From positions 37,943,144 to 38,007,143 of the forward strand of contig CM037794.1 in the NCBI GenBank assembly GCA_021229015.1: a stretch of DNA of 64,000 bases, written 5' to 3'. Both the position numbers and the translations under genes were made by a program. Of this stretch, positions 11,984-24,019 are shown one piece after another. Every line of letters starts with the position of its first letter. The first letter of the stretch is position 1. The stretch is from Solen grandis (taxonomy: Eukaryota > Mollusca > Bivalvia > Adapedonta > Solenidae). The notes beneath the pieces were generated by a model. The model had not been told where the DNA came from, searched no databases, and saw only the letters and a program-made list of their open reading frames with translations.

Positions 11984-12112
11984 ATATCGTATCGTATATC
12001 AAATTATATGTCATATCGTATCGTATATCAAATTATATGTCATATCGTATCGTATATCAAATTATATGTCATATCGTATCGTATATCAAATTATATGTCA
12101 TATCGTATTTCC
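11984..12112. repeat. 29-bp minisatellite, 4+ copies
   Basis: The unit ATATCGTATCGTATATCAAA followed by TTATATGTC repeats with an exact period of 29 (starts 11984, 12013, 12042, 12071). The copies are nearly identical. The 79-codon frame across it is repeat-derived. Confidence 0.93.
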
Positions 12113-12239
12113 TTAAACAGTTTTGTATATTTCACATCATATACCGACCATATATCATATCAGAAACATATATCATTATAACTTTTAATATCTATATCAA
12201 CATATAAACATATATTCATCAAGCTTAATATTATATCGC

Positions 12240-12790
12240 ATCACATGATAATCCTACAAAACACCATATCATATTCTATATCATTCCATATAATTATATA
12301 ACTCATAATTTTATATTATATCATATTCCAACACATATTTTATATTATATCATATTGTATATCATTCCATAAAATTATATAACACATAGTTTTATATTAT
12401 ATCATATTCTATATCATTCCATAAAATTATATAACACATAGTTTTATATTATATCATATTGTATATCATTCCATAAGATTATATAACACATAATTTTATA
12501 TTATATCATATTCTATATCATTCCATATAATTATATAACACATAATTTTATATTATATCATATTCTATATCATTCCATAAAATTATATAACACATAGTTT
12601 TATATTATATCATATTCTATATCATTCCATAAATTATATAACACATAATTTTATATTATATCATATTATATCATATTGTATATCATTCCATAAAATTATA
12701 TAACACATAATTTTATATTATATCATATTCTATATCATTCCATATAATTATATAACACATAGTTTTATATTATATCATATATATAAAACA
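12240..12790. repeat. 52-bp AT-rich minisatellite, about 9-10 copies
   Basis: The unit contains ATCATTCCATAAAATTATAT, AACACATA(A/G)TTTTATATT and ATATCATATTCTAT. Successive ATCATTCCAT motifs fall at 12361, 12413 and 12465 (period 52). Copies differ by A/G and C/G swaps and by one unit with an extra TATCAT block near 12660. A near-pure A/T array of this kind is a likely unwinding or fragile site. Confidence 0.92.
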
Positions 12791-12794
12791 TCAT

Positions 12795-13450
12795 GCTATA
12801 TCATATGATATATCACGCCATATTATAAGTATGTAACAATATCATAAGCATATACCATCCTATACTATACAATACAAATGTACCATTACATCATATCATG
12901 TTCTTTTCTTTAAAAAAATCTCAAAAAAAAACCCTGTCAAAACTTTTAACTGGGCGGTGAGCTTGATATAGAATATCTTGAAGAGTAATTGGTGAATCTT
13001 CTCCTTTCAAAATACTCCCCTAAAGCCCTGTTCGAGAGTCATTATAACCAATTTCACTCAAATTGCTACTTTATAGGAAAAAGACGAGACTTGTGCGATT
13101 TGAAATCTGTTCTGTATCCTTATTCATTTTCTCCTTTCAATTTGGACGGACAGTCATGAAAAATAAAAACGTTTCAAGTACGTAATTTTTCTTTGATTAC
13201 ATCCGCTCGTCATGGAATTCGAGGTCGTTCGTCCGGACTAATCAAGATTCGTTTCCAATTTAAGACAGCCAAATTACCGCTTAACAGACATTAAATTTTA
13301 TTATTTCCCTGATAGGTTTTGTAAAGGACGGGGTTGTATATAAGTGAATTGTGCAAAATAATTGACACCAATATAAAAACTGACAGTATTCAAGAATATG
13401 ATAATTCTGTCTTACTATGGATAAATTCATGATATAACACCCAGACATAC
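12795..13450. other. AT-rich non-coding sequence
   Basis: No gene or identifiable repeat copy is seen here. Confidence 0.5.
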
Positions 13451-13454
13451 TAAC

Positions 13455-13625
13455 CTGATACCGGGCCAACCGGTTCTGGAAGCTGAGCTACCCTTTATAC
13501 CATATAACGCCAAAAAAAAAAAAAAAAAGCGGCGCACCAGAACGCTTTACACTTGTGTACGCTGTCAGGGGTCGAACTCACGGCCTCCCATTCCCGGGTG
13601 GACGCTCGAACCACTCACCCTTCGG
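13455..13625 (-). mobile_element. Diverged SINE family B copy B7 with internal poly-A
   Basis: ATACCGGGCCAACCGGTTCT at 13458 matches the inverted B core. An A17 run at 13512-13528 interrupts it, and box B-like GGGGTCGAACTC plus CGAACCACTCACCC mark an inverted tRNA-like head at 13569-13615. The fit to family B is partial, so it may be a related family. Confidence 0.5.
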
Positions 13626-14471
13626 ATACGATTCGCAATGTGGCCAGATATGCTTTCCATATATAAAAAATGAATAATATTTTGTTCGCAAGTTCGCAAC
13701 CCTTCAATAATTTGTGAAAATAATTATGATATATACCCCACTATTCAAACTATCTTATCTAGCAATGTGGCAAACACGTGGTGTAAAAAATGCAGTAGTA
13801 TCAAATTCAAATTTATAGGACTTTCTACTTTCTTGTTTCGAATTTGCTTGTAACTGAATATTAAGTAAATGAATGACACGTCAACGGTATCGTAAAGTAA
13901 GGAAGGGCAACAAGACACGGATAGCCGAGAAAACGTCAATCCACGTCCTTATACCTGGGATGAAATAAAGTGCTGTTCTGTTCAAAAGTGCTGTTCTGTT
14001 CTGTACGTCGTTTGAAGAACATTTATCATTTCTTTACAGGAAGTCCAGCGTGATGTTGAGGTGTACGGTCGGAATAATTGCCCCTTGATTGGCTAATTTG
14101 GTTACATGGCAAAATTAATGGCAACTAATTGAAAACAATAATTATCGGTTCGCTTGTGATGTATGGCGCTACAGTAGGGAAACGAGGTCAATGCCATTTG
14201 TATTTGCTCAATAACACTTGCACACAAAGTAGAATCCTTAGAATGCCTTTTTTTTCTATATAGCTTTGTACTGCCTTCGTGTATGTGTTCAAAAAATACT
14301 TCATTTGATTGTCTCCTCATCTGATGCCCACCTTGTCACACCTTACTTTGATAATTTTACAAATTTTGTAAGTACTGAAGGAAGCCCTCCAGCTCTCATG
14401 CAGTGGGAGGGCGGTTCCTCTGTCTATTGGGATCTTAATTCACTTTTTCATTTATTTAGCTTGACGTCTCT

Positions 14472-14510
14472 TTATGGCTGAAATACTATCGCGGCGAGGT
14501 CAAACACTAG
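14472..14510 (+). mobile_element. SINE tail fragment
   Basis: TATGGCTGAAATACTATCGC followed by GGCGAGGTCAAAC is the A/B tail in the same variant form as the minus-strand fragment at 3969-4005. Upstream sequence (14380-14470) includes a GGGAGGGCGGTTCCTCTG stretch that may be the body of the third subfamily. Confidence 0.5.
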
Positions 14511-14519
14511 AACAACAAG

Positions 14520-15965
14520 AAAAACAACTTCAGAAGTTGTTCTACGTGGTCCTAAGTCGGATTACAAATAGTTAATATTATAATATTATATTATAATATA
14601 TAATTTTATAATGGACATGTATAGTTCACAGACGGTTCAATTTTATTAATCTATGTACGTAAATTGATAATATGAACATATTCACATTCAAATATTTAAG
14701 ATTTTATTTTCATTTTGATATTACAGATTCGATTTTGAAAATACTAATAACCCCGAAAATCTAAATAATTTTTTTTTAATTTATTCTATTACATATGCTA
14801 CCACTGTTTGTATTTAACCTATATATTTATGTCTGTTATTGCTATAAGCAATCTTGACAAAATAAAGGGATTTGATTTGATTTTGATTTGGACACCAAGC
14901 TTAGGATTTCTGATTGCAATACAACCGTTTCACATAAATTCGGAAAATTGGCTGGCTCATCGCCGAGGTATTCCGTTACTTCGCCTTTCTCCGTAATCCT
15001 TCGTATTTTTTCTGAGAGAATCGCTACTGTGTAGGAGTAGCGAATTCAAATGCCATATGCACTTTCTTTTCACATGGAAGTGTGAAAATAGGGAAAGGCG
15101 TATAGTTCACAAGGACATGTGTTCTTTTCATGTTTGTAATCATGAACACTTATGACAATCAGCCGACACTTTAGTGTTCTTACTGACCTCGCTATACTGG
15201 TTCTGGATTCTGCAAAATATGCCTGGTTTCCTTCAGGCAACAAGCATTCATTAGTGATGTCAAGAAAACTGAAAGGGTCCTTTAAACAAAAAATAGCAGT
15301 GACAGACACTTGTGCTTATGCTTACGTACTCACGAAAACTCTCCTACAATATCACAAAATTTGCAATTAACTAAAGACCTAATTGCTGGGATTTTAATGA
15401 AAGAGACTAATTAAGAGAAAGTAATATTTCGTGGTTCACTCGAATTTGCTGGCTTACAGTAACTGTTAAGCCCTTTTTATCAAACATATAAATTGGTTCT
15501 CCATGTCCATTGTTACAAATGGGTCACATATGTTTCAACTTAATGACCCGCGGACGTTGGAATAATTATCCTAAAAATATATACCTGGTCATTTTTTTGA
15601 CCAAGTTCTTAAGACATTGGCCCTGTTTGGTTTACAGCTCTGTTAAAATATTTTTAGGATAATAAAACTTATCTAATTAACAAAATTGAGTTGTTGTTTT
15701 TTAATCTATGTGTTGTTGTACGATTCAAAGACAGGTTTAATCAACATTTTAGATGCCAATGATTACTAAAGATTGTTTTAGTTTATTTGCATATGAATAA
15801 TACATATACTGAGGCCGGTCCAATGTTTACTTTTGCAAAATAAAGCTGTACAGGCTTTGCCGTATTGACATATATGTGAGAATACAAGCAGTACAAAACA
15901 GCTTTTTCTCTTATTATACATTTACACTGAACACCTGGTAGAAAACTTATGGATTGTAAAGCGAT
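14520..15965. other. AT-rich sequence with one LINE-like 3' tail
   Basis: At 14853-14889 AAATAAAGG is followed by GATTTGATTTGATTTTGATT, a polyadenylation-like motif running into pentamer/hexamer repeats as in the 3' ends of some non-LTR retrotransposons. No RT homology is visible upstream. The rest holds no recognised feature. Confidence 0.45.
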
Positions 15966-15967
15966 TG

Positions 15968-16545
15968 TGTCAAGTGACCCCCAGTGTCTAGTGATCCCAG
16001 TGTCTAGTGACTCCCAGTGTCAAGTGGCTCCCTGTGTCTAGTGACTCCCTGTGTATAGTGACCCCTGTGTTTTGTGACCCCCAGTGTCTAGTGAACCCCA
16101 GTGTCTAGTGACTGCCTATGTCTAGTGACCCCCAGTGTCTAGTGACTCCCTGTGTCTAGTGACCCCTAGTGTCTAGTGACCCCCAATGTCTAGTGACTCC
16201 CTGTGTCTAGTGACCCCAGTGTCTAGTGACTCCCCGTGTTTAGTGACCCCAAGTGTCTAGTGACCCCCTGTGTCTAGTGACCCCTGTGTCTAGTGACTCC
16301 CAGTGTCTAGTGACCCCCAGTGTCTAGTGACCCCCAATGTCTAGTGACTCCCTGTGTCTAGAGACCCCCTGTGTCTAGTGACTCCCTGTGTCTAGTGACC
16401 CCCAGTATCTAGTTACTCCCAGTGTCTAGTGACCCCCAGTGTATAGTGAACTCCTGTGTCTAGTGACTCCCACTGTCTTGTGACTCCCTGTGTCTAGTGA
16501 CTATCTGTGTCTAGTGACCCCCATTGTCTCCCTGTGTCTAGTGAT
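15968..16545. repeat. 17-bp minisatellite, about 34 copies
   Basis: The unit TAGTGACCCCCAGTGTC and its variant TAGTGACTCCCTGTGTC repeat with period 17 and occasional 16- or 18-bp units. The two variants (CCCAG and CCCTG) are interspersed in no simple order. The array is far more GC-rich than its surroundings and has sharp edges. Confidence 0.95.
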
Positions 16546-16549
16546 CTTA

Positions 16550-17235
16550 TTTGTCCTCTCCACTGGATGGTCACTGTAGACATTCTCGACATGTATAGAC
16601 ATGCAAAATTGACTATTTTTTCACTAGTTCTCGAAAAAAAAAAGATTTTGAACTAGTCTTAATTGTTTGTAAGTATCCTGATGTAGGGACTTATATTCTC
16701 TCAAGAAATTAATCATTCTTGCCAAGAACAGTAATAAGGTTAAATTTTATCCACGGAAAAATAACCAGTGAATTCACGATATACATTCGCACGGACCATG
16801 GGCACAATAAGTCATAAATATAAAAAAAGAAATACATATGTATACTTATCTTAAGCCGGTCCAACAGCCAAGTTATTATGGGGTAAGCAGAATAATAGGT
16901 AAGTTATAAGCTACATGTCTACGTTGTAAACAAAGAAATCTGTTGATTGGACGTTGAACCCAGAAAACAAGCACATTTGTCTCAAAATAGTATCCCCTGA
17001 TTTTGTATGTTGGTGTTATACGTGAAATCAAATATGTATGTAGCATTGGAATACTTACTTCATGTATAGCCTTTGTATTTTTCTGTTAAATGTGTTTCAA
17101 ACGTTTCATTTTTGAGTAAATACGAAAGAAATTAATGCTAATCTAAAAACAATAATTATTTCATAGAACTCATGTGCATGTCCATTATACCATACCGTCG
17201 ATATTAATACGACAAACACCAATATAGAATATACA
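16550..17235. other. AT-rich non-coding sequence
   Basis: I see no coding or repeat signal in this interval. Confidence 0.5.
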
Positions 17236-17261
17236 CTAATGGATAATGAGAAGTATCTGTT

Positions 17262-17325
17262 GTGTTTTTTTTTTTTTTTTTTTTTTTTTTTTGTTTTTTT
17301 TGGTTTTTTTTTTTTTTTTTCTTTT

Positions 17326-17357
<32 letters not shown>
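17262..17357. repeat. 96-bp T-rich tract
   Basis: The tract is nearly pure T with a few G and C interruptions. The Phe-rich frame through it is not a gene. Confidence 0.9.
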
Positions 17358-17361
<4 letters not shown>

Positions 17362-17607
17362 ATTTTTCAAAATTGTAGGTTGCATATAACCGAAATCTGC
17401 AAATGTAGCCTTATAAAGAAATATATCAAATTTAAGGTTTTGAAGTAACTTAAATTCCGATGTCCCCTCTTTTGCTTTTTGAAGACTTAAAACACGTTGT
17501 AAATCGTTTAGTTTAAACCCATCAAGAAATATTATACAATTTTGCAATTTATCTTTCGAAGCATATCTTGACGCTTTTTGTCCAAGTCCAGATATGGTCA
17601 ACAGGAT

Positions 17608-17690
17608 TTATCATGTGGGGAAGCCTCCAGTTGTCACGGTAACTCGATGGTTATACTCGGGTACGTCTGTGCATTCTGGGTCGTTAGCTC
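17608..17690 (+). mobile_element. Strongly diverged SINE family A body fragment
   Basis: ATGTGGGGAAGCCTCCAGTT ... TACTCGGGTACGTCTGTGCA can be aligned by eye to the A body (ATGTGAGGAAGTCTTCCAGC ... TACCCGGATGCCTCGTGCAT). It has neither head nor tail. Confidence 0.4.
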
Positions 17691-17839
17691 GATGCTGTTA
17701 TCATGAGTCAAATATTTTCGCAGCACAACTGCATCATTAAGGTAATCCATCCATCATTAAATTGTGATCATTGTCCATCAAGTGATCGTGTTTATTACAG
17801 TAAATATAACCCTTAGCCCATAACTTACGTCAATCCAGC

Positions 17840-18163
17840 ATATATTGAAGCATTAACTGCTCTGGTATTTATATATTCAAATCCATAAATTGTAGAGTAT
17901 TTTATAGCCCTATACAAGCATATGTTTATTGTTTAATTACCTATGTTTATGCTCTTGTTTTTAACAATTGCACATATGTTTAGTTTAACATGTGATGTAA
18001 TTTCTTAATTGTTTAAAATGTCGTTTTCTCTCCTCCTTCTTATTTTGTATGCATTTAAATGTGTGTCTCTGGGTCATATTTGAATATATGGTTTCTAAAT
18101 GGCCAAAGGCATTGGATTATGCTGATTTGCCAATAAAAAGCTGAAACTGAAACTGATATTTGA
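17840..18163 (+). mobile_element. Probable non-LTR retrotransposon 3' end
   Basis: The stretch ends in CCAATAAAAAGCTGAAACTG AAACTGA, a polyadenylation-like AATAAA followed by a short tandem tail, preceded by TTTCTAAATGGCCAAAGGCA. This arrangement is typical of LINE 3' UTRs in molluscs (general knowledge). No coding part remains. Confidence 0.45.
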
Positions 18164-18169
18164 TCTTTA

Positions 18170-19360
18170 AGCATTTGAAAAACAATGATTATGATTTAAT
18201 ATGGATGGATTACCCTAATGTGTCCTTGAACATTTCCTCACACTTATGAGTAAAACCTAAATCAATTGCATAATGCAAATGCTTTTAATAGTCTTGACTA
18301 TTTGATTGATATTCGGCATTTGTAAGGAATGATGCTAAGTCATTTTCAATATCATTTCGTTTCGAGGAAATCTGGCATTACATAAAAATGCTACTATTTT
18401 GAACATGAATGTAGACATATTTATAACCGGCTTTTTTTTAAAATTATATTTCAGAAATATAAACTAAATAGATATTAAAAAAACTCACTTTATTATCATT
18501 ATTTTATATCTATTTAAACTATCAACTAGAGGTAATTCTAGTCAGTTGATGATATATGTAAAAACAGTAAAATATTTCGAACCCGACCAGATGTGCAAGA
18601 AATGTATAAACGTATCACGCTATAAGATGTCAAACAAAACATACTCTTTGCTGATGCATGATAAAGGCACTTTTCTGACCTTTTCGATATATTTTCATTA
18701 CCGACCCACACTCGCCACCAAAATAGAATGACATAATAATAATTATTATACTCGCCAGAAGTGATGAAACACAATTATTAGTTGCAAAATTGAATATCGT
18801 AGAAAATCCATTTATTTCCGTACATAAGAGTACATCAAACATGCAAAAAAGCAGACATTCATTTTATAGACAGTCATTATGCTGTAATGTTACCCTTTTA
18901 CATTAGAAACTCTATATATAGATGTTAATAGATTTTGAAAATTGACAAAAGATGTAGTCTTACAATTATAAACATAAAGGCGAGGCGATATTAACTCCGC
19001 GTGAAAACAACCAATAAATTAAAAGTGTGAAATAAGCTCGGGTAGCCTCGATGTTGTAATTGTCTTCAGATTTTAGCGTACACATTCTTAACTGTATCTT
19101 TTATTTCACTTTCTGTTTTTTGTATTTCTTTTAATTATGCGTCATTCTGCATTAAATCTAAAATAAGTCGGCCCTGTATCAAAGTGTAAACTGATTAAGC
19201 AAAACATTTTATGAAAGTGATTGCTGTTATTGCCATGTATATTCGTGTGCAGTGAGGGTTAATAATGTCACGTGGTCCAATGGTAACATACATGACAGCA
19301 GACGCCTAAAGACAAACAACAATGACAAACGGCAAAGTTAAATGATTGTTTCGACTCAAA
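18170..19360. other. AT-rich non-coding sequence
   Basis: Only short chance frames are present. A 22-bp direct tandem duplication (TAATATGTAATAAATCTAAC) lies just downstream at about 19369-19412. Confidence 0.5.
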
Positions 19361-19574
19361 ATATTTGTAATATGTAATAAATCTAACACTAATATGTAAT
19401 AAATCTAACACTAAACAACCCATTAAAGACGGGTTTACCTTTTTTTTTACCAAGCGTGCCCAAATTAAAATATCAATAAAATCTACATAATTTATAGAAA
19501 CGTGTTTCAAAGTTCACCAAAATCTTCAAAGAAGTATTTTGGTTGATCTTGTCAAATCTGAAATATTAAAGGTG

Positions 19575-19575
19575 T

Positions 19576-19608
<33 letters not shown>
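19575..19608. repeat. Poly-T run of about 34
   Basis: An uninterrupted T run lies immediately 5' of MITE copy E1. Confidence 0.9.
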
Positions 19609-19612
<4 letters not shown>

Positions 19613-19625
19613 GTTGATATACGAT

Positions 19626-19882
19626 GCTCGAATTTCACAAACAGTACGTAATGCTGGGTGATACTTAAATACTTAAATTCTTATATCAGGTAGAAACACA
19701 CTCCACCGTTCTTCTTTTATGAACTAGATAAGTAGGCTACATAAGACATGAAATGAATAATTTCTTAATATCTAAAAAAACGTATAAAGAAACGAAATGT
19801 CTTGGTAATTTTATTAGAGAAAAAAGAATGATAAAATAGTTGAGCAATATTTATCGCTAAGTATTGTTGGTGGAAATCGAGC
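19626..19882. mobile_element. MITE family E, copy E1
   Basis: The ends form an inverted repeat: GCTCGAATTTCACAAACAG at the left, and the reverse complement of the right end, GGCTCGATTTCCACCAACAA. The interior aligns with E2 at 33.9 kb: AGGTAGAAACACACTCCACC, then GTTCTTCTTTT, then GAAACGAAATGTCTTGGTAA and ATTAGAGAAA. It is about 255 bp with no coding capacity. The flanks are TA-rich, which would suit a TA target duplication, but that is not resolved. Confidence 0.7.
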
Positions 19883-19984
19883 CATATATATAGTATATAT
19901 AGTATATATCATCTTATATAGTATAAGATGAAACACGTTTTCTGTTTTAATCTGATCTGAGTGATACAGAAAAAAACAAGGTAT

Positions 19985-20075
19985 GGAGATACAAAGAAAA
20001 ATGACCTAACTGGGATTTGAACCCTCAACACTCAGTTCCAAAGCAGTTGATAGTAATTCTAACCTATTTATGGGT
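19985..20075 (-). mobile_element. tRNA-like SINE head, family unassigned
   Basis: On the minus strand, GGGTTCAAATCCCAG (20005-20020) looks like box B and GGTTAGAATTACTATCAACT like a decayed box A. No body from families A-C follows. Confidence 0.4.
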
Positions 20076-20540
20076 GTTCTTCAACTGGGGTCAATGATTG
20101 TTACACACGATGTTGTGTTCCATATTTAAGTGAAAGTTAAAACTACTGATACTGGTGATGATGGTGGTAATGATGATAAATTGTTCAAATAAATACAGAC
20201 AGCATTCTTATCTTAATTTGGATTTTAAGTAACACACAAAAAATGGTCACCTTGTTTGTAAACATGATTGTTATTTGCCCGCCAGATGTAGCCACGTTAG
20301 ACGAGCAACGTGATGTCACGTCCATTTCAATTTTTTCAGTGCGAGAGCGGAATGTCAGTTAATTAAGAACATAAATAATAACCGCAGACGTTCATTCTCC
20401 TTGAACCTTTAATTGATGTTATGAATGATATTTTCAACTGAAAGGATAAACAGAATCGCATACCTCCTCAGGTTACTTTTTCTTAATTAATAATAATAAC
20501 ATACATGTTTATGACGTAATGTTTACATCTACTTGTTTAC

Positions 20541-20608
20541 GTGTGTGTGTGTGTGTGTGTGTGTGGAGAGAGAGAGAGAGGGGGAGAGAGAGAGAGAGAG
20601 AGAGAGGG
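20541..20608 (+). repeat. Compound (GT)n(AG)n microsatellite
   Basis: About 12 GT units pass directly into about 20 AG units with a GGGG interruption at 20580-20584. Confidence 0.95.
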
Positions 20609-20865
20609 TGTTCTATCAATTCGCTTATCCTTATTTAAGAGAAAGGAAAAAAATTAACACACTATGAACCAAAACCCTGACTCAAGGGAATCAAACCGAT
20701 TCCCGACTGATACATTGTTTAAATCAGTATTGCTGGTTGTCAGAGGTGGGCGTGGGCTAAACTTCGGAAACATTTTGTCTTTATCGTAGCATAGGTGATT
20801 CTGTATAAAGAAAAGTAAGACAACGAACGGGTGTTTGGTCAAAACAGTATAAGTCTGTAAGAATT

Positions 20866-21097
20866 AAGTGGTCCAAGCACAACAATATCAGTTTTAATAG
20901 AGGAGTGGGTTTAGTAACGAGGTGGTCTCATTAATATTGTGCCTTTAATAGAGGGGAGGGTTAAACAATGAAGTGGTCATAAAAATGGCCCGATTGTAAG
21001 TTCGAATTAATTTCATAAATACGCTTGTTTTGGAAAAGGCTTGAGAAAATAGTGGTATAAATGATAAAGTGGTCCTTATAACGAAGTGGTCACTAAA
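20866..21097 (+). repeat. Degenerate recurrence of (A/G)AGTGGTC
   Basis: AAGTGGTCC, GAGGTGGTCTC, GAAGTGGTCA, AAAGTGGTCC and GAAGTGGTCA occur at about 20866, 20920, 20970, 21069 and 21084. AATAGAGG(A/G)G lies between the first copies. This looks like an old, decayed minisatellite. Confidence 0.5.
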
Positions 21098-21184
21098 TGA
21101 GGTTTTATCGTAGATGTGTACTTTATTCCTAAAAACGGAAATATCATCACTTATTTTCTAAAATATTAAAGTCTCAAATAACCT

Positions 21185-21718
21185 TTAAAGCAGCCCGTTC
21201 ACAGATGGTCATTGACTAAGACTCCTGCTTTTTAACTGTGTGTGTGTATTGCGTCTATCAATATACCCATCGACAGACGCACGGTCCAGTATAACAACCC
21301 TTGATTGTATTTGGTGGTTTCCCTATTACAGGCAGCAGCGTCACAAATGATAGTGAAACTATATTTTAAATTAAAAAACCTAAATTTAGATTTACTATTT
21401 TTATTTGCCGTCACTTGTATGGTCACATTGTTTCTTCGCTCATGCGCTTACTTCAAACGTTGAACTTACGAATTCGCAAAGACAACATGATGCGGAACGT
21501 GTCACGTGGTACCGCAAGCACCTGCTCTTCGGGGATACCGTATTTTGTATAAATTTACCGATTTTGTCGCGTTTACGTAAATAGCGTTTTCCCGTGCAAT
21601 GTGATCTAATTTGCCGAGTTTATTTGTCAGGAAACAAAATATTTCACAAATATTAACGAAGGAGAGTAGATATTTTTTCTTGTATTTCTACCGATCATAT
21701 GTTAACGAACTACTTTAA
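21185..21718. mobile_element. MITE family D, copy D1, TTAA-flanked
   Basis: The element is bounded by TTAA at 21185-21188 and 21715-21718. Its terminal inverted repeat matches at 16 of 22 positions: left AGCAGCCCGTTCACAGATGG, right (reverse complement) AGTAGTTCGTTAACATATGA. The interior is shared with D2 and D3: GGTTTCCCTATTACAGGC, CGGGGATACCGTATTTTGTA, TAAATAGCGTTTTCCCGTGC and ATTAACGAAGGAGAGTAGAT. It is about 530 bp and non-coding. TTAA duplications are the signature of piggyBac-type transposases (established), so a piggyBac-mobilised MITE is the likely interpretation. Confidence 0.68.
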
Positions 21719-21719
21719 T

Positions 21720-23680
21720 TTACAAAATCAATATTTACCCCTTTAAACCCGTAAAATATCTGAACTGAATTTTCACTTGAAAGAAAAATATATTTGTGAT
21801 TTCGGTCCCTTGTCATATTCATATCACGAAAAAGCTAGAATTATCTTTTCTTTCTATCATAATTTTTGGTTATATTTACGTGCATGTCCGGAAATATAGT
21901 GTTACTGATCGACCTTTTACTTACGTTCTCATGTTTTTTTTTACAAAGATTTAAGATATCTTGCTGATGAAGGAGTCACGAGGGATAAAACTGCGAGATA
22001 AATGACAATCGGAACACCTCAGGTAATTCTGTCATTCTTCTTCATCGTGGGGAATTTATTACCGAGAGAGAGAGAGAGAGAGTAACAAACTATTTTTCTT
22101 TTTCTCCCAATCGTGACTTACCTCTTGTCCAGAACATGCTAGACGCATTCGTGCAAAAAGAAATTACATCTTGTTTCCTCATTACTGTGTCTTTAAGGCA
22201 TACATGCTATGGGTATTGTTTTTTTTTTCACGGCACAAGGCTTTACCTAATGTAATATTTATATTTAGATTACGAGTGATTCTCTCATCCATCGTAGTTT
22301 TTTATGGATGTACACGTGTGGCTATACGCCAGGAATTCTATCAGCGAAGGAAGCTCTTTATTACATAGGTAGAGAGACTGTCGCGAGACTGTATAGTAAG
22401 AACTAATTATCGAGTGTTTAAATCATTAATCAGACTTTGAACAAAATCTCTGCCACTCCAAGGGGTTTTAACATCTTATCAAATTACTTGTGTAACTATA
22501 AAGGGGGAAATATAGGCATACTGACGTCCACAAATGATTTACAATCGTAAAATGACCTATGGGAATTAATCATTATTCCGGTGGGATAATTGCATTGCCG
22601 TCACACACATACGTTCACATGTGATATAAAATATCGGTTTATAAAGCCCCACCCAAACATTGCCTGTTCTTGACACCCAACTTTCTCCCCGAAATAACCG
22701 CGTAAGCCACCCACAACACAAAGACCTATGGGAACTGATAAGTTCGCCTACAATAATTAAAGCTGCACGGCTTCCTTTCATGCTAGTGCAAGTCAACACA
22801 AAACTAACCACTCGCCAAAATATTAATATGGCAGCATTTCCGCCAAGGCAATGACGTGTTCCTTATTGCTGTCGAGTGACTTCGCCATTACCACGAGAAG
22901 ATTTGTGACCGTCATTACAAAGTGATTTGCATGCAATCAATGTCAAAATCTCATATTTACATGGCATCAAAAATGTCGTTAGACAAGTCAAGAATGTGAA
23001 AGGAGCAGCGAGTAAAATCTGGATACTTGTATTTGACGCAAATGAGGGTGATAGTGATCGGTCGGCACCATCTTGGGCCCGCTGGGCGGAGATCAACAAT
23101 CCGACATGGAATCTGTCGATCAATATTGAAAGATTTTATTTGTAAATGTCTTTATATCTAAGATAGCCCAGATGCCATTATTTGCAACATTCAGGAGCGG
23201 CTTGGAAAGATATATGTGTACATTAATAAACTTTACATAAAGGACACCCATGTGTTAGGATCCCCTTGTTACTCAGACCACCGGTTATATACCATTTCCT
23301 CGATTTACTCTGTATAAACGAGATCTATATCATGCTTCTGTGTATCCTGAAACTAAAGGTGGGTGGTGGGGAGAGAAGTTTCGTTTTACGGTAATGCGGG
23401 GCGAAGCGGATTGCGAGCTGTGTGGGGTGCTTATATGTATGAAGATAGGTATTATTGATAGGAAAGATGAATGAATATGAAACACTGAAAGGTTGGTTAA
23501 ATTAATGAATATCAGTTTGAATAATTGGTAATAGTGGTGTTATTGTTGTTGTTCATCATTATTTACTATTATTATCACGGCTTAATGCTACTTTCCAATA
23601 CAAAATAAATCAGCAACACTATATTTTTACTTTGAAAATAAATTTGTTTTCTTTAGGTAAGTAAAATGATATTCAATATA
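21720..23680. other. Non-coding sequence with an (AG)8 microsatellite
   Basis: The region holds (AG)n at 22066-22082. Overlapping open frames exist on both strands at 22566-23145. They lack recognisable motifs, and neither strand stands out in codon composition, so I make no gene call. Confidence 0.45.
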
Positions 23681-23689
23681 GCAAAATAT

Positions 23690-24005
23690 ATGTATTTTAT
23701 ATTACAAAAATGTGTAGAAAAAATGTGAAAAAATTGTAAAAAGTTTTCTCCGGCTGTGATTCGAACCCAAACCTATTTTCAATGGCGTTTAAATGTCGAT
23801 CAAGCTTGACTATTTTACCCTATGCGCTAATGGGCCACTGTTGTCTGTCGCTGGCTGGAAATTCCAGCCAGTCATGGTTCAAAATATCTCTTTTTTTGTA
23901 TGCGTACTTTTATTTTTTTTTCATTATTGAAAACGTTAGCATCGATTATCAACACATTTTAATTCTGTCTAATATATAGTAAAAACCGTAACAGTAGGAA
24001 ACATG
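23690..24005 (-). mobile_element. Repeat family F, copy F1, containing a tRNA-like head
   Basis: The minus strand has box A-like TTAGCGCATAGGGTAAAATA and box B GGGTTCGAATCAC (near 23759-23771). On the plus strand the conserved block continues with AAATTCCAGCCAGTCATGGT, TCAAAATATCTCT and ATCGATTATCAACACATTTT, all of which recur in F2 at 35.3 kb. A 17-bp perfect palindrome GGCTGGAAATTCCAGCC lies at about 23853-23869. Conservation beyond the 5' side of the tRNA-like part means the element is larger than a simple SINE head. Confidence 0.6.
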
Positions 24006-24019
24006 TTTATTCATGGTAT

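Noticed and set aside
17239..17448. Phe-rich 69-codon frame
   Set aside because: It is a translation of the poly-T tract.
22566..23145. Overlapping frames of 64-86 codons on both strands
   Set aside because: Both strands are equally open, with no motif, codon bias or splice borders.
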